A stretch of 64,000 nt of DNA from Heligmosomoides polygyrus polygyrus. Lineage: Eukaryota > Nematoda > Chromadorea > Rhabditida > Heligmosomidae. Below the pieces are notes generated by a model. The model did not search any database and was not told the origin of the DNA. It worked only from the letters and a program-made list of their open reading frames with translations. Below, piece after piece: positions 1-10,628 of this stretch. A program made the translations under genes and the position numbers. The stretch lies in the NCBI GenBank assembly GCA_947396885.1, contig OX377201.1, forward strand, positions 30,481,923 to 30,545,922. The letters run 5' to 3'. How positions within the stretch are numbered: position 1 is the stretch's first letter; each line of letters begins with the position of its first letter.

Positions 1-516
1 AAGCGGGGAGTACATATTTTCTCTGCCTCCAACAACGAATTACATAGGCACTCGCACACTGCGAACTAATTGGAATTAACTGGCACTGACCATTTTCAGC
101 GTCTTGGGAGGCACATTTGAGATTAGGAATTCCAAGCGGTTGGTATTCATTTCCGTCCAGAGCGATAATGATATCGACATATTGATAGAAATGCGAAGTT
201 TTTTAAAGTCTCCTAGACGAAAACTGTAACGGTACATCGATGAGAATCTCACGAATGAAACAAATAAAAGCTAGGAAGGAAATTGATGGAAGAAGAACAT
301 AGGATAGAGTCACCTAGTATCCACGAAGCTGAAGCTGTAACTAAAACCTTAAGCAGCTTTCATCCAGCTTGTATACGAGCAGAGTTTTTAACTATAGAGG
401 TGATCAGGATCGAAAACTTGATACCGTGTGCATTCTTCATTGTAGGTATGCTTGTACTGCATCCAAATCGAGTTACGTTACTTTTTCGATTTGTCGTATT
501 AGCTAATATAATAAAC
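1..516. other. Intergenic, no recognisable gene
   Basis: No conserved domain, RNA gene or repeat end was recognised here. A reading frame that begins near 283 runs into SINE sequence and has no family resemblance. Confidence 0.5.
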
Positions 517-561
517 AATAATATTAACTGCACCGGCTTCGCCCGCCCAGTTAATATTATT
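517..561. repeat. Perfect 14-bp inverted repeat (hairpin)
   Basis: AATAATATTAACTG at 517-530 is exactly reversed as CAGTTAATATTATT at 548-561, with a 17-nt GC-rich loop. It abuts the left edge of a SINE fragment, so it may be the end of a small inserted element. Confidence 0.6.
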
Positions 562-785
562 GGTCCTGGATTCCCGCATAGGCCGAGGAAATCGTTCATT
601 CCTTCCGGAGGCGGTGAATTGGTACCAAGCTTACGGGCAGATAAAGTATCGAGTTGCCCATCGGTTAGCCACGGCAAGCAATGGTATAGGTCAAATACGC
701 ATTCAAGTTGCCCCCAGGACATCCGCAAAAGTAGAATGCGTGGCATACCACGCAAATCAATTTAAGAACGCTGTCCTTTATGCTT
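562..785 (+). mobile_element. tRNA-derived SINE, 5'-truncated copy
   Basis: The segment has the same order of blocks as the complete copy at 29,015-29,274: a degenerate B box, GCGGTGAATTGGTACCA, a CATTCAAGT block and a terminal GTAGAATGCGTGGCA block ending in a cytosine/thymine-rich tail. The A-box part is missing. It lies head-to-head with the minus-strand copy that follows. Confidence 0.7.
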
Positions 786-810
786 TTTCCACCAAACAAA
801 AATGAATAGA

Positions 811-1070
811 CGACAGCGTTACTCAATCTCTTTCGGGGTGCGCTGCGCATTCCACTTCCATGCAAAGCCGTGATGGCGATTTGAACGGTCTACGCGATGA
901 CTTGAGGTGGCAAGCCGATGGGTAACTCAGCATCTTATCCTTCCCACATGGCTGCACAAATTTACCACCTCCGGAAAGATGTACGGTTTCTTGGACTAGG
1001 AAGGGAATCCGAACCAAGTACCTGGTATCGGGTGCATGGCCGGCACCTCCCGACTGCGCTCCACGCGCAC
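811..1070 (-). mobile_element. tRNA-derived SINE, near full length
   Basis: Read on the minus strand it starts with GCGTGGAGCGCAGTCGGGAGG (A-box-like), followed by a B-box-like GGTTCGGATTCCC, and ends with the conserved GCGCA-CCCCGAAAGAGATTGAGTAACGC tail. It forms an inverted pair with the SINE at 562-785. Confidence 0.8.
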
Positions 1071-1329
1071 CTTTTCAGTAAATAGGAGTCTGTTTCAGTC
1101 CTTCTCTCTTGAGCATTTCTTGAGTAATTTTACGTTCATTTTGCGCTCAAGTCAACTGATCCTTACATATTTGCAAAGTCGGTGAACTGACACCGACATT
1201 GTATAGTTTCGGGTGAAAAATAAAGGGTAAGGGCAGAGGTCTGTTTCAGTCAATCTCTGTGTGTGATGAGCTTCCCATTCCATTTCCGAAACTATTGCTG
1301 GTGAATTCAATGAACAGTTAAGCTACGTA

Positions 1330-1506
1330 GAGAGATGCATTGGCTGGCCGATGGACAATTTAGTGGTTTATTCTTCCCAAAGAAGTCTGGCACTAATGAA
1401 TTGACCACGGATGGTTGGCCTTGAAATGGCCCGAATCACGTGTTTCAAGTTGGGCAAGTTTTTCAAGGTGAGCGCAACAGCCGTCGACTGCTACGACTAC
1501 GCTCAT
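1330..1506 (-). mobile_element. Diverged tRNA-derived SINE fragment
   Basis: It resembles the body of the SINE family (GGCTGGCCGATGGACAA, TTCTTCCCAAAGAAGTCTGG, GGTTGGCC blocks) on the minus strand, but the A and B boxes are eroded. Confidence 0.5.
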
Positions 1507-2299
1507 TCATGGGTAAAGTAGGCATTCAAAATGTTTCCAGAGTGTGTATTAACTAAATGTTGAGAATGTGTCCTAAAATCAATTACCATCATCGGCGCTT
1601 ACTATTTCTGCCGCTCAATTTTCCATTCTTGGAACCCGTTAACCACTTTGAACATATACTCCTTGTCTTCCACACTACCCACTTCTTAATTCTCGAATCA
1701 ACACTGCTCCTATATTACTACATTCATAGCCTGGGTGCTCTGTCTGGTATCATATTTCTCGCCTAGGCAGCATTTCAGACAGCTTCTATTGTGATATCCA
1801 TCGCATCTCCGCAGCAAAGCTCTTTTTCTGGGAAAACACGTGAGGCTAATGGAAATCTGCTGACATTATGTCAAACCTATGTAGGTGTTGTTGTTGAGAA
1901 ACCTTGGTCTCGTCTCGAATCGCTTTTTCTTATGATATAAAAGTTTCAGTTCTGCTTAGAACGTCAATTTAAGGAGCTGCGATATTAACTTAAGTAATTA
2001 AAAGTGCCCCTTCTTTACGGAATGGGAGAAAAAACCAATGGTCTTCGGCGAGGGTGGACAGCTGATGGCACACACTGAAGTGTCTGACGTGAATGTTGTT
2101 TTATGTCTGAGCGATCGCTCAAAAGTGCACACGAACGGTCAGCTGCTGCGAAGACGAAAACATTTGACAACCTCGCACCAGAAAACGTGAGAAGCCGACG
2201 AGGACCTGGGATCCCTCCAGCTACATACGTGCTTCGCTCTCTGTTCAGGAGCATTCTTTGATCTTCAGTAGCACTGATTCTCCTGTCACCTGTATCATC
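1507..2299. other. Intergenic, no recognisable gene
   Basis: The sequence is A+T-rich at first and mixed later. Short open frames are present, but none resembles a known family. The right end may be the 3' untranslated part of the RTE fragment that follows. Confidence 0.4.
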
Positions 2300-2790
2300 T
2301 GCCTCCTGTCGAATTTCTCGTAAGGGCGTCAGCAGCATCCCCATTCGTCCCTGGCGTGTGCCAAAGGGCTCCAATGGATCCTCCTCGCTCAAGGGACAGA
2401 AGAACGTCATATCGTTCCTTCAGGGCTATCACGAAGAAGTCTGACCAACGCGGTGGTGGGCATCCTGGTTCTCTTGACATTCCTCGGAATCTACTCGGTG
2501 ACGGCTCTCGTCCAGAAAGTGTCCGGGAAACGCATCACGTCGGCGGCCCACCTAATTCTCGACGACTGCGGAGGCCTTCTCTCACATGGGTGAGACGTGT
2601 CACTCCAAGCATAGCTCCCTTCTTTTGTAGAACCTCAATCCCCGAGACCTCCGAAAACAGGGACAACGATTTAGTCGAATGGATGGGCCTGGAGCAAGAC
2701 GTTTTTTGTCCTCCTGATCTCCTTCCCCTTACGAGTATTACCGATACTAGATCATTGGCGATATTTCGCGACCTACATAGATAAAAGTAG
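2300..2790 (-). mobile_element. RTE-type LINE, 3' coding end (broken)
   Basis: Minus-strand translation gives pieces of the C-terminal part of RTE endonuclease-reverse transcriptase: a YLCRSRNIANDL block, then MLGVTRLTHVREGL, then PPPRWSDFF..ALKERYD, in this order but in different frames. The same blocks occur in the better copy at 34,690-35,335. The frame changes show it is a dead copy. Confidence 0.75.
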
Positions 2791-3324
2791 CTGAAGCGCT
2801 TGGAGATGTTTTTTTTTGGTTCGGCAGGAACGGTGTCAGAATCTCGTTCTTTCCTGATGAGCATCGTCTGTGTGATAATAAGCTGTAGTCCGAAGTTTTT
2901 TCACATGCCAATTGAAGCTGGCCGCTACTCACCTGGTAAAAACTGTGAACGAGAGAATAATCCAGAGAATAACCTCGCTGATTCAGCCACCAGCCTTGAC
3001 AATGAAGCGTTCATCTCACTTTAAATCTATTTAGATGATTTGTTTTGAAAGAAAATGGTTAGAATTTTGCGTAGATCTTTCTGGGAACGATCTATTCCAA
3101 TTGCTTATTGATAGGTTAGTCGCCTAAAGTATGAGGACAAGAAAACTGCATGGTGCTGCTAAATAAATAGGAATAAGAATAACGGTGGCCAACAGCAGCA
3201 ATAGCAATGGAAAGCCATGGTTAAAACGTACGCTTTAGGCGAGGGACGATGTCAAAAGATCCATCCATCCCACAATCAAGACGAACAGTTTCTTACACCA
3301 AAGGCCTTTGTAGACCATTCACTA
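2791..3324. other. Intergenic, no recognisable gene
   Basis: A 74-codon plus-strand frame near 2,800-3,024 has no resemblance to any family known to me. No RNA gene or repeat end was recognised. Confidence 0.4.
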
Positions 3325-3450
3325 CATTTATTTATTTATTTATTGAATACGTCATAGGACGCGCTACATAAGGCAAAAACAGAAACAATGCAGAAAGCAG
3401 ACGAACGATCACGGCTAATCTAGGCGGATTTTCCAAGGAAACAAGCGTCG
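3325..3450 (-). mobile_element. Likely LINE 3' tail with (AATA)n
   Basis: On the minus strand a short unique stretch ends in repeated AATA units (TTTATTTATTTATTTATT at about 3,328-3,346 on the plus strand). Similar tails occur at 5,251, 9,118, 17,098, 19,120, 26,310 and 36,268. The copy at 26.3 kb is attached to a CR1-like reverse transcriptase, so these are inferred to be CR1-like 3' ends. Confidence 0.4.
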
Positions 3451-4384
3451 TCCACCTATCACTACGTAAACACTGACCACAAGAACTTCAAAAAACAAGA
3501 AAAAGGGGAGGTGCTTAGTGCGGAAGAAAGTGTAGGAAAGTAAAAATAAGCGCCTGATTTTTTAAAGACCTGAGCGGAGTTTAAGGCCTCCGTTAGAAGT
3601 TGGTTCATAGGCAGCCGGTTTAAATGAATTAGATAAACCAGCCATTGACATGCAGCGGGTACGTCGGCGAGGGCCATCGAAGAGCATATCCCTAGACAGT
3701 CCTCTAAAGTAGGCTTTCAATAGTATGCGAACAATTCCAAGCGGACCACAGTATATATTGGAACATGGCACCTGTGGCCCTATGGAACGCCTTACGCAAT
3801 TACCTAGCACGAAAGTTCAAAATAGCTCGTAAGCCTAGAAGATTCAGCAACGCCAGGTAGGTAGCTGCCATAAGAGGCGTAATGGAACTAATAACAGGAT
3901 ATATCAACTCCGTAAAAAAACTAAAATACTAGATTAACAGGCCTTCAGCATGCAATTTTGTATCCACTTATACCTAGACGTTTACATCAATAAATAAATG
4001 TGCGAGAACTTCTTCCAGGACACTTTTAGAGGGATCGATGACTTTCCCTTAAGGCTCTCTAACTGCCATGCTTCCTGTGACTGCGAGCAGATAACCAAGA
4101 AAAGCAGCGAACCCGTAAAACGTGCGCTTCGCTTCCTCAGCTGCTGCTTTTTCTCCCCTCGCGACATGACGCAATCGGGCTTCCTTCCGCTCCTAATACA
4201 AATATTTGGCTTCAATCAGATGGGGGCGGCCTTGATCATTGATGAATTCCGGAAGCATTGTTGCCAATGTTTTCCAGTACACTATTTATGGATTTTCATC
4301 TTCTTAAAATCGTTGGTTCCCTGAGCTTCATGGGTGTAGCTTTGACTTTGCAATAGTGAAGCTCGACTTGGTCAATTCTTTATT
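3451..4384. other. Intergenic, no recognisable gene
   Basis: Overlapping frames of 70-108 codons exist on both strands but look like chance. One minus-strand frame near 3,982-4,215 is lysine/arginine rich with no recognised domain. Confidence 0.4.
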
Positions 4385-4419
4385 GACAACGTTTCGGGCT
4401 TTAAGCCCTTCTTCAGGTC
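4385..4419 (-). ncRNA. Hammerhead-ribozyme-like core
   Basis: Read on the minus strand the order is CTGAAGA, then stem II (GGGC TTAA GCCC), then GAAA, then a two-base stem III (AC-GTT-GT) followed by C. That is the order of a minimal type I hammerhead (CUGANGA, stem II, GAAA, short stem III, cleavage C). Such minimal hammerheads are known from Penelope-like elements. Stem I pairing is weak, and activity is not shown. Confidence 0.4.
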
Positions 4420-5104
4420 TAAAAACGGTAACATTGCACATCTCTACAACAACACTTTACATACAAATAGCGAACTTTTCAGACAGACTTGGGAATCACA
4501 GGAAGGCAATCACAGGCATCTTCATCTGTCTAAGATAAGCCCTCAGAATCTCCTTTTCTAAAAACCGCGTCACCAGATATGCGATAAACCCCATAAGCGT
4601 AGCGAAAACGTGCAAACCACCTACCTAAACTTCATTCATTACAGTACGAATGGCTGTAGCATTTCTTCTAAAAATCCACCAGTTTATATGCAGGTATGAT
4701 GTCGTGGTACTCTAGAAGAGTTTTACGGTTATAATGGATTCGTTTTGAAAATAAGACGCCACATTCGTCAACGATATCGCTGGTATCATCTCACAGCGAT
4801 TTACCGTACCGTCCTACGTAGTAAGCGATACAAAGGGCTCGCTCCCAAATTTTCCACACCGCATGTTGATGAATCGCAGTGTCAGTAGGTTTGGCGATAC
4901 TTTTCACCGTTACCGGCCGCTAAGCGGTTGATGAATCTGGTCCATTGGAAAGATGCTGTCAGGTGTAGCGCGGGTAGTGCAGAGGGCAGAAGAACTAACC
5001 TCGCGCAACGCTGCGAATCGAGCACCGGTTCGTTTCGCTTCGCATGCAACCAGGCCTTTCGCCTTTGCTAGTTCATTGAACCGGAAGGAAACTTGTCTAT
5101 GAAG
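4420..5104. other. Intergenic, no recognisable gene
   Basis: This is possibly the body of an old Penelope-like element next to the hammerhead-like motif, but no reverse transcriptase or endonuclease motif could be read. Confidence 0.35.
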
Positions 5105-5222
5105 TGTAAGCATTGACTTGTCCACTGCCTGGCCACACAGGGCATAGCATAGAGGCCAAATGTGGCTTGAAACTGTCTCCGCGGGATAAGATGAGAGTAG
5201 AATGTGTGGCACATCTCATCAA
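5105..5222 (+). mobile_element. tRNA-derived SINE, 3' fragment
   Basis: The CATTGACTTGTCCACTG block, GGCCAAATG block and terminal GTAGAATGTGTGGCACATC block match the 3' half of the SINE family. A run of AATAAATAAATAAGTAAATAAATAA follows at about 5,251-5,275. Confidence 0.55.
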
Positions 5223-5275
5223 GAGCGCACATCCTTGGCTCTTGCTAACAATAAATAAATAAGTAAATAAATAAC

Positions 5276-5925
5276 TAAAATAAGCTTCATTCTTTATTCT
5301 CAGTATTAATGAATTAGTGCGAAGTAGTGCAGAAGTATAAATGTTAGCAGTGCTACCAAAGACCTTTTTCATTATATTTTTCCTTTTTCAATAAATCATA
5401 GCAACATCGTTTAGACATTTACACAGCCCACTCCTCTGGACAATACTTTATTCTGAGCAGATTTTTCCATCATTTTATGGTTTCTATCTCTACACCGTAG
5501 CTACAAAGTATGATTAGCGATTTTCTGAGGATGATTCCTGAGAACAGGTTGTCGTTTCAAGGATGTTGTATACGCTTGATAGAGCAGCTCACACATTCCA
5601 ATGTCGCCGCAAAGGAGTAGAAATAAGGGGTTCGAGGAAGTTCTGAGACGTCTGAAGAGATCGCACGAATGTCTGCTTGACAAAAGAAGTTAAAGGTTCT
5701 GGTCGAAATCTGCCTAGTAACGAACATCTCCAGGGTTCGACAGTATGCTTCTGGCATGTGTTATTGGGTGTGAGTAAGCACTTCTGGGGTATGGAAGGTC
5801 AGCTCAAATCATCCCTGGTACTATGCATAGATAACCTTTGTCTAGTGGTGTAACTGGTAACATCAAGCTTCAGCTTCTGGAAAACCTCCTCAAGCTGTGT
5901 GCACTACTGTAGTCCTTTCTCTATG
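5276..5925. other. Intergenic, no recognisable gene
   Basis: Minus-strand frames of about 60-90 codons are present without recognisable motifs. Confidence 0.35.
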
Positions 5926-6040
5926 CCAATCTGCCACACCGCCGCTACAATTACGATCTCCTTCGCCGTTGGCTAACTGCTGATTACTGACACCTCGCCG
6001 AGCGCTTGGAACCGCCTGCATTCTCAGTTTGAGGACTACT
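5926..6040 (+). repeat. Dispersed repeat, copy 1
   Basis: The segment (CTCCTTCGCCGTTG, GACAC-CTCGCCGAGCGC-TTG, CTGCATT-TC..TT-AGGAC) matches a stretch at 15,292-15,385 in order and spacing. The family is not recognised. Confidence 0.5.
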
Positions 6041-6258
6041 GTAGATGATGTGTTCGCGCCGAATTTTTACATCGGCCGGATCAACGCTTAAAGTGTCGTT
6101 TAGGGCCTATTCATACATAGTGACGGGAGCGCACGGCAATCGCAAGAAAATGGAGAATCAGTACATTGTCAAGCATTACTTGGGGCTTCACAGGAGTCAA
6201 CACTTTTGGGGACATATCTTTTCTTCCGTTGTCTAAAAACATTTTTTAAGAGGTAGGT

Positions 6259-6400
6259 TTGTTTTTCATCTGGACTGGGCGCCAGCACATGGATAAAGTC
6301 AACAGTCGCCTACTTGAGCAGAATTCTCCTGGTCTCCTGGGCAAAGGTATGTGGCCGTCAAGCTCCTCGGACCTGAACCCAGTGGACTGCTTGCTGGAGC
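6259..6400 (+). pseudogene. Tc1-like transposase fragment
   Basis: Translation gives the C-terminal catalytic neighbourhood of Tc1/mariner transposases: a degenerate copy of the QQD-PAH region, then GMWPSSSSDLNPVDCLLELL, matching the usual WP-SPDLNP-D block. The fragment is cut by a small inverted-repeat element at 6,407. Confidence 0.65.
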
Positions 6401-6406
6401 TACTTA

Positions 6407-6503
6407 GGCCTATGTTATACTTCGGCGACGCACTTCGTAGCAACCCGCGTAGCACTGTCACCGACGTCGCCGACAACAGCGTCGCCGAAGTATAACATAA
6501 GCC
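6407..6503. mobile_element. 97-bp PIF/Harbinger-like MITE
   Basis: Terminal inverted repeats GGCCTATGTTATACTTCGGC and the reverse complement of ...CGAAGTATAACATAAGCC bound a short core. The trinucleotide TTA flanks both sides (6,404-6,406 and 6,504-6,506), the target duplication expected of PIF/Harbinger elements. The TTATACTTC-GCGACG theme recurs in the elements at 9,711 and 49,567. Confidence 0.6.
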
Positions 6504-6506
6504 TTA

Positions 6507-7413
6507 CAGGGTGCGTAAAAAGTATTGACGCACTAAACGTAAACGTTAGAAACGACAACACATCATAAAATTTAATAAGTTTACATACAAAATATCAACA
6601 ATGATCTAGCGAACAGAATAGCACTTCCTGTTTTTTATATGGGCTTCTTTGCGGCGAATGCAGGGGCGAAGACGCTGAGAAAAGGCATCGACGGTGCGCC
6701 GCAAGTAGTCCACGTCAATTCCGTTCTATGCTTTGACCTTCAGTGACTTGATAGTTTTGTGCATTCAACTTGTAAATACTTTTCAAGGTCCTCCAAAGTG
6801 CCAATTCTGGCGAAAGGCTCGCAGCAAGGGAGGCGCATCCGGCCAGTATCATGGTTTGTGCATTCATCATAAGCGCCTCTCGTTTTCGTGGATACAGGAG
6901 TGAAGATAAATCAGTAGAACTATCTGTATTGACGTCCTAAAGAAGCAACTGGTTCTTTGATTCGAATCCCACCTCAGGAGTAAGCCATATGTCTTCCAGC
7001 AGGATTCGACTCCTGTGCAGTCGATGATTGTTCAGCACTGGTGCTGCGCCAATTTGAAGGACTTCATTTCGGCAGAGGAATGACCTCAGTATAGACCGGA
7101 TTTGAATTCGCTGAATTACTCTATATGGGAGGTTTTGGAGAACAAGGCTTGCACTACTTCCCACAAAAGTATCAAGTCACTGAAGGTCAAAGCGTGTAAC
7201 GAAATCGACGTGGACTACTTGCGGCGCACCGTCGATGCCTTTCCTCGGCGTCTTCGCACCTGCATTCGCAACAAAGAAGCCCACATAAAATACAAGTGAT
7301 GCTATTCTGTTTGCTAGATCATTAATGGCATTTTGTGTATAAACTTATTAAATTTTATGCGTTGTTTTTTCTTCCGTTTACGTTTAGTGCGTCAATACTT
7401 GTTACGCACCCTG
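6507..7413 (+). mobile_element. Tc1-like foldback element
   Basis: The ends are inverted copies: CAGGGTGCGTAAAAAGTATT at 6,507 and the matching ...AATACTTGTTACGCACCCTG ending at 7,413. The similarity continues inward for about 270 bases on each side, so the left arm (6,507-6,790) is a diverged inverted duplicate of the transposase 3' end on the right arm (7,130-7,413). The left flank is TA, as expected, but the right flank is TG. Confidence 0.8.
6971..7299 (+). pseudogene. Tc1-like transposase C-terminal part
   Basis: Translation shows FQQDSTPVQS, WCCANLKDFISAEE, a stop in place of the usual tryptophan, PQYRPDLNSLNYSIWEVLE, and a C-terminal DAFPRRLRTCIRNKEAHI. This is the last third of a Tc1-type DDD/DDE transposase. 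The expected third acidic residue (DLNPLD) is replaced (DLNSLN), and with the stop codon this copy is inactive. The left half of the protein is missing. Confidence 0.8.
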
Positions 7414-8212
7414 TGGAGCAAAGAGTCTCGTTGAGGTCTCATCAAGGTTTGAACAGTTTGAAGGCAGCCCTAGTTGAAGAATAGTGGGTGATTGATGTCA
7501 GCTACGTACGTACGGCCACAGTACATAGAAGCGGTCACCAAGCGACTCAAACAATGATCTGTATTGGTACAAAAAGAAATAATTTTAAACTACACCTCGA
7601 CGGAGTGATCTTCTACAGATTGATCTTTCACTAATAAAAATAATATCTGAATAGCTCTATCGTTCCTTAGTTACGACAAAAAAGCTAGCGGTCTATACTT
7701 TGTAGCCACTTTGTAGAAGAGCCGCTGTTCCACCGTTTTCAGCAAGCAAAATCGTCGTTCGCTTGAGGAGCTGGTATCCTCTCCGAGAGACGTCTGGATG
7801 GATGACGTACTGGGTATGTGCATCATCCCAACGAAATGGCGACGGGGTCGTTATGCTGGAACCGGCAGCCATATAAAGTGAAGATTGGCCATATACGCTC
7901 TCCTCCGTGTCACACTATGTCCGCGTCAATAAGAAAGAGTTTCAACACGCGGAAGATAAAAACGAAGCCCAATGTGCTTGCGTAATACTTCTCGAATGTA
8001 GCCGTCGCCGTCTCCTTTCGTCCATACCATTTGCCAATCACCCTTCAGGATTTGCACATAACCATCAATAATAATGAAAATGTGTCACATGGCAAGTTGG
8101 CTTATAACTTTTGCTGAGTAGAACACAGGGTAAGTTACCATGGAAACTAGGTGCAAATTCTGCAGCGACCGCACATGGGATAATGAGGAATATAGGAAGG
8201 CGTTTGTAGGCC
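7414..8212. other. Intergenic, no recognisable gene
   Basis: No domain, RNA gene or terminal repeat was recognised. Confidence 0.4.
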
Positions 8213-8467
8213 CATGCTTGGGGTGCGCGTTGCACTCCAATTCTACGAGATATCGCCCAGGCGATTCGAACGCTTATCTGACCTAGCAACGACTTGCGAG
8301 TCAGCTGGTAGCGAAGTCATCGCTTCATCTCTTCCATGCACGTCAAGTACCCAATCGCCGACTCTGAAGAAAAGAAAGATTGATTGTCCTAAACGGGACC
8401 TGAAACAAGAACCTCGATTGTGCTTGCTTGCTACAGCCGGCGCATCCTCCGACTGCGCTACGCCACT
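8213..8467 (-). mobile_element. tRNA-derived SINE, near full length
   Basis: The minus strand begins with an A-box-like GTAGCGCAGTCGGAGGATGC, has a degenerate B box and ends with the AGTTGCACTCC-type 3' block. Confidence 0.7.
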
Positions 8468-8756
8468 GACAGGATACAGTGACTAAATCTTACACGTCAG
8501 TCTACTAAGGCTTTTATCCTAATGGAATAGCCTATTAGTCTATCAAAAACTAAATAACTAACTCAACTTGTGTGGGTTGTTTATCAATAAACCAATAATT
8601 AGTGAGCCAGTAATTCAAATAGTAGAAAGGGTGCGAAATATATGTAGTTTGTTGAAATTAGATACACAACGAACTGTAAGAGGAATCAAGCGAGCATTGA
8701 TCTAATCACGGAGTAGCACTCCAGTATGAAATCAGCTAGCTGGCCTGTTTTTGATG

Positions 8757-8952
8757 GGGCGCGTGGCAAAGCAGTCGGAGGAGGAGCCTGCTGTCGCGTG
8801 CACCCTGACTCGATGTTCTTGGTTCTTGCCCCGGCCATCCAAACTTCCTTCCTTGACGGATTGGTGAAGGGGATAAACCGCTAGCTCGTTCTTGGTCATA
8901 CCAAGTCATTGTGTACGTCATACACGTGTTCAATTTGCCTCCACAATATCCT
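8757..8952 (+). mobile_element. tRNA-derived SINE
   Basis: It starts with GGGGCGCGTGGCAAAGCAGT and GGAGGAGGAGCC, then TGTCGCGTGCACCCTGA, a GGTTCTTGCCCCGGCCA version of the B-box region, and ends at the GCCTCCACAATATCC block. The last part of the element is missing. Confidence 0.75.
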
Positions 8953-9117
8953 AAAAAAGAATACAGGTCTCGCTCTCCAAACAGCTTCTTATTACAGGGA
9001 AATCAGCTCCCAATATGATGTTTACCTGCTCCTGTTTTTAAATATTTCGTTCATCAATCCCTCACCTGGTAGGTTGTGAGTTTTTTTTTGAAGTTTTGGG
9101 CGCATTTCTGGTGCAGG

Positions 9118-9205
9118 AATAAATAAATAAATAAATAAATAAATGCAGAATGTGTGGTGCACTCCATTCAGAGGCTGATTACCGTTACCCTTCATCCCTT
9201 AATCT
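9118..9205 (+). repeat. (AATA)n run joined to a SINE 3' fragment
   Basis: Seven AATA units (9,118-9,144) are followed at once by GCAGAATGTGTGGTGCACTCC, a diverged SINE 3' block. The AATA run with the preceding ~60 bases resembles a LINE 3' end. Confidence 0.5.
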
Positions 9206-9710
9206 TTGTTCTTTTATTTTTTGCTTTTGCTTCACTTTTGAGCCACGGCTTTCACTGCTTGCACACACTTTTTCAAAAAACGGATTCCAATTCATTTCTC
9301 CACTTCGTGTAACCAGCAATCAGCATGAGCTTATACTATGGTTTTTGGGCGTGTTATGTTTATTGTCTTGTTATTTGTCTTCGATTGAAGCCATCTATCG
9401 TAACTGTTCACCCTCTCGGTTCATAGTGCAAGTCATTGTGAAGATACCGTGCAGGTCTGGAGTGCTTCCAATTTTCCAAGTAGAAGTGAACTGCGTAGCC
9501 CGTTCTGAAGGATTCATTCCGAAGTCGACCATTACACCCAGCTACGGATTACCTAAACAACGTCTATGTAGAAGATCGACACTTTCCCAGCAACCACATT
9601 ATCCTTTCGTAAAACACTCCGCGCATTACACGTCCTCAATGGACTTTCCTCAGATGATGGATGCCTAAGCTCCGTCCCTCTGGCTTTCCTGAGCTATTGC
9701 CATATCTGTG
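9206..9710 (+). other. Open frame of unknown meaning
   Basis: A plus-strand frame of 172 codons (9,150-9,668) begins inside SINE sequence. It holds a hydrophobic stretch near its middle but no recognised domain. It starts in a repeat and has no splice or poly(A) context, so it is probably not a gene. Confidence 0.25.
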
Positions 9711-10628
9711 AGGCGCCTTTTATACTCCCGCCGCGGCGCGGCGCGTCAATTTGGGGAGCGGCACGGCCAGTCGCGACGCGCCCCGAATTTGACGCGCCGC
9801 TGCGCGATTGCAGTTAGAAAGGGGAGCGTCAGCGACGCGCGGCCACGAGCATCTGCGCACTACAGCCCGTGCTCTCGAAACGGTCATTGAGGGACCAAAA
9901 CAGAAATTATTCTTTGGCTGATCAGCGCAATGCATCTTGTCAATGTTTGTTGTGGGATTCTTGTGGGGAGCGACGAATCCTCTCTTAAGCCTGGAGTCGA
10001 AGTCGTTCGCTTAACCTACGGTTGAAACTGGTGAGTGTGGTATTGAGTCGAATCCCCTGCAAAGCAAACGGCACTAAACCACTCCCTATTTTGCGACATG
10101 TGCGGGTCTAAAAGTAAAACTGCTGGAACGTACTCATCGTCAAGAATCACTCAAAATTCTTTCTTATATGGCCATTCTGGGGTCACTGTGCACTAAGCAT
10201 ATCTTTAGCGTGATATTTGAAGCTTCGTGAATGTCTGCAGATCTCTATTCTGTTCCTAGGTAACAGAAGGTACGGGCTAAGGTCATGGTCACCGATTTCG
10301 CCCAAACTCCCTAATCATCCGAACCTACCGTAATCGCTCGTAACTTCAAAAAACGATGTTAGATTCGTGACCAGCACCCTAACCCCCCCCCCCCTCCTTT
10401 GAAATCTCCCACCCCACGCCGAGTCTGCCGCGGCTGATCGCGCCGCGCCGCGCCCTTTCCCTCAGCGGCGCGATTCGCCGAATACCGTAACCCAAAATTC
10501 CGTTAAGTGTGGTGTTTTGCGGCGGCGGAGTATAAAAGCGATGCGGGGCCGCCTCGCGGCGCGAAAAACCGATAGCCACGCCGACCATCACGCCGCGGCG
10601 CGCTGCGGCGCAAGTATAAAAGGCGCCT
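9711..10628. mobile_element. GC-rich inverted-repeat DNA element (918 bp)
   Basis: AGGCGCCTTTTATACT at 9,711-9,726 is exactly reversed as AGTATAAAAGGCGCCT at 10,613-10,628, and similarity continues inward through CGCCGCGGCGCG-rich blocks. A third AGTATAAAAGCG block lies internally near 10,530. No transposase is visible. Target duplications are not clear. The TTTATACT motif links it to the MITEs at 6,407 and 49,567. The element is far richer in CpG than its surroundings. Confidence 0.7.

Noticed and set aside
9150..9668. 172-codon plus-strand frame as a gene
   Set aside because: It begins inside SINE 3' sequence, has no recognised domain and no splice or poly(A) context.
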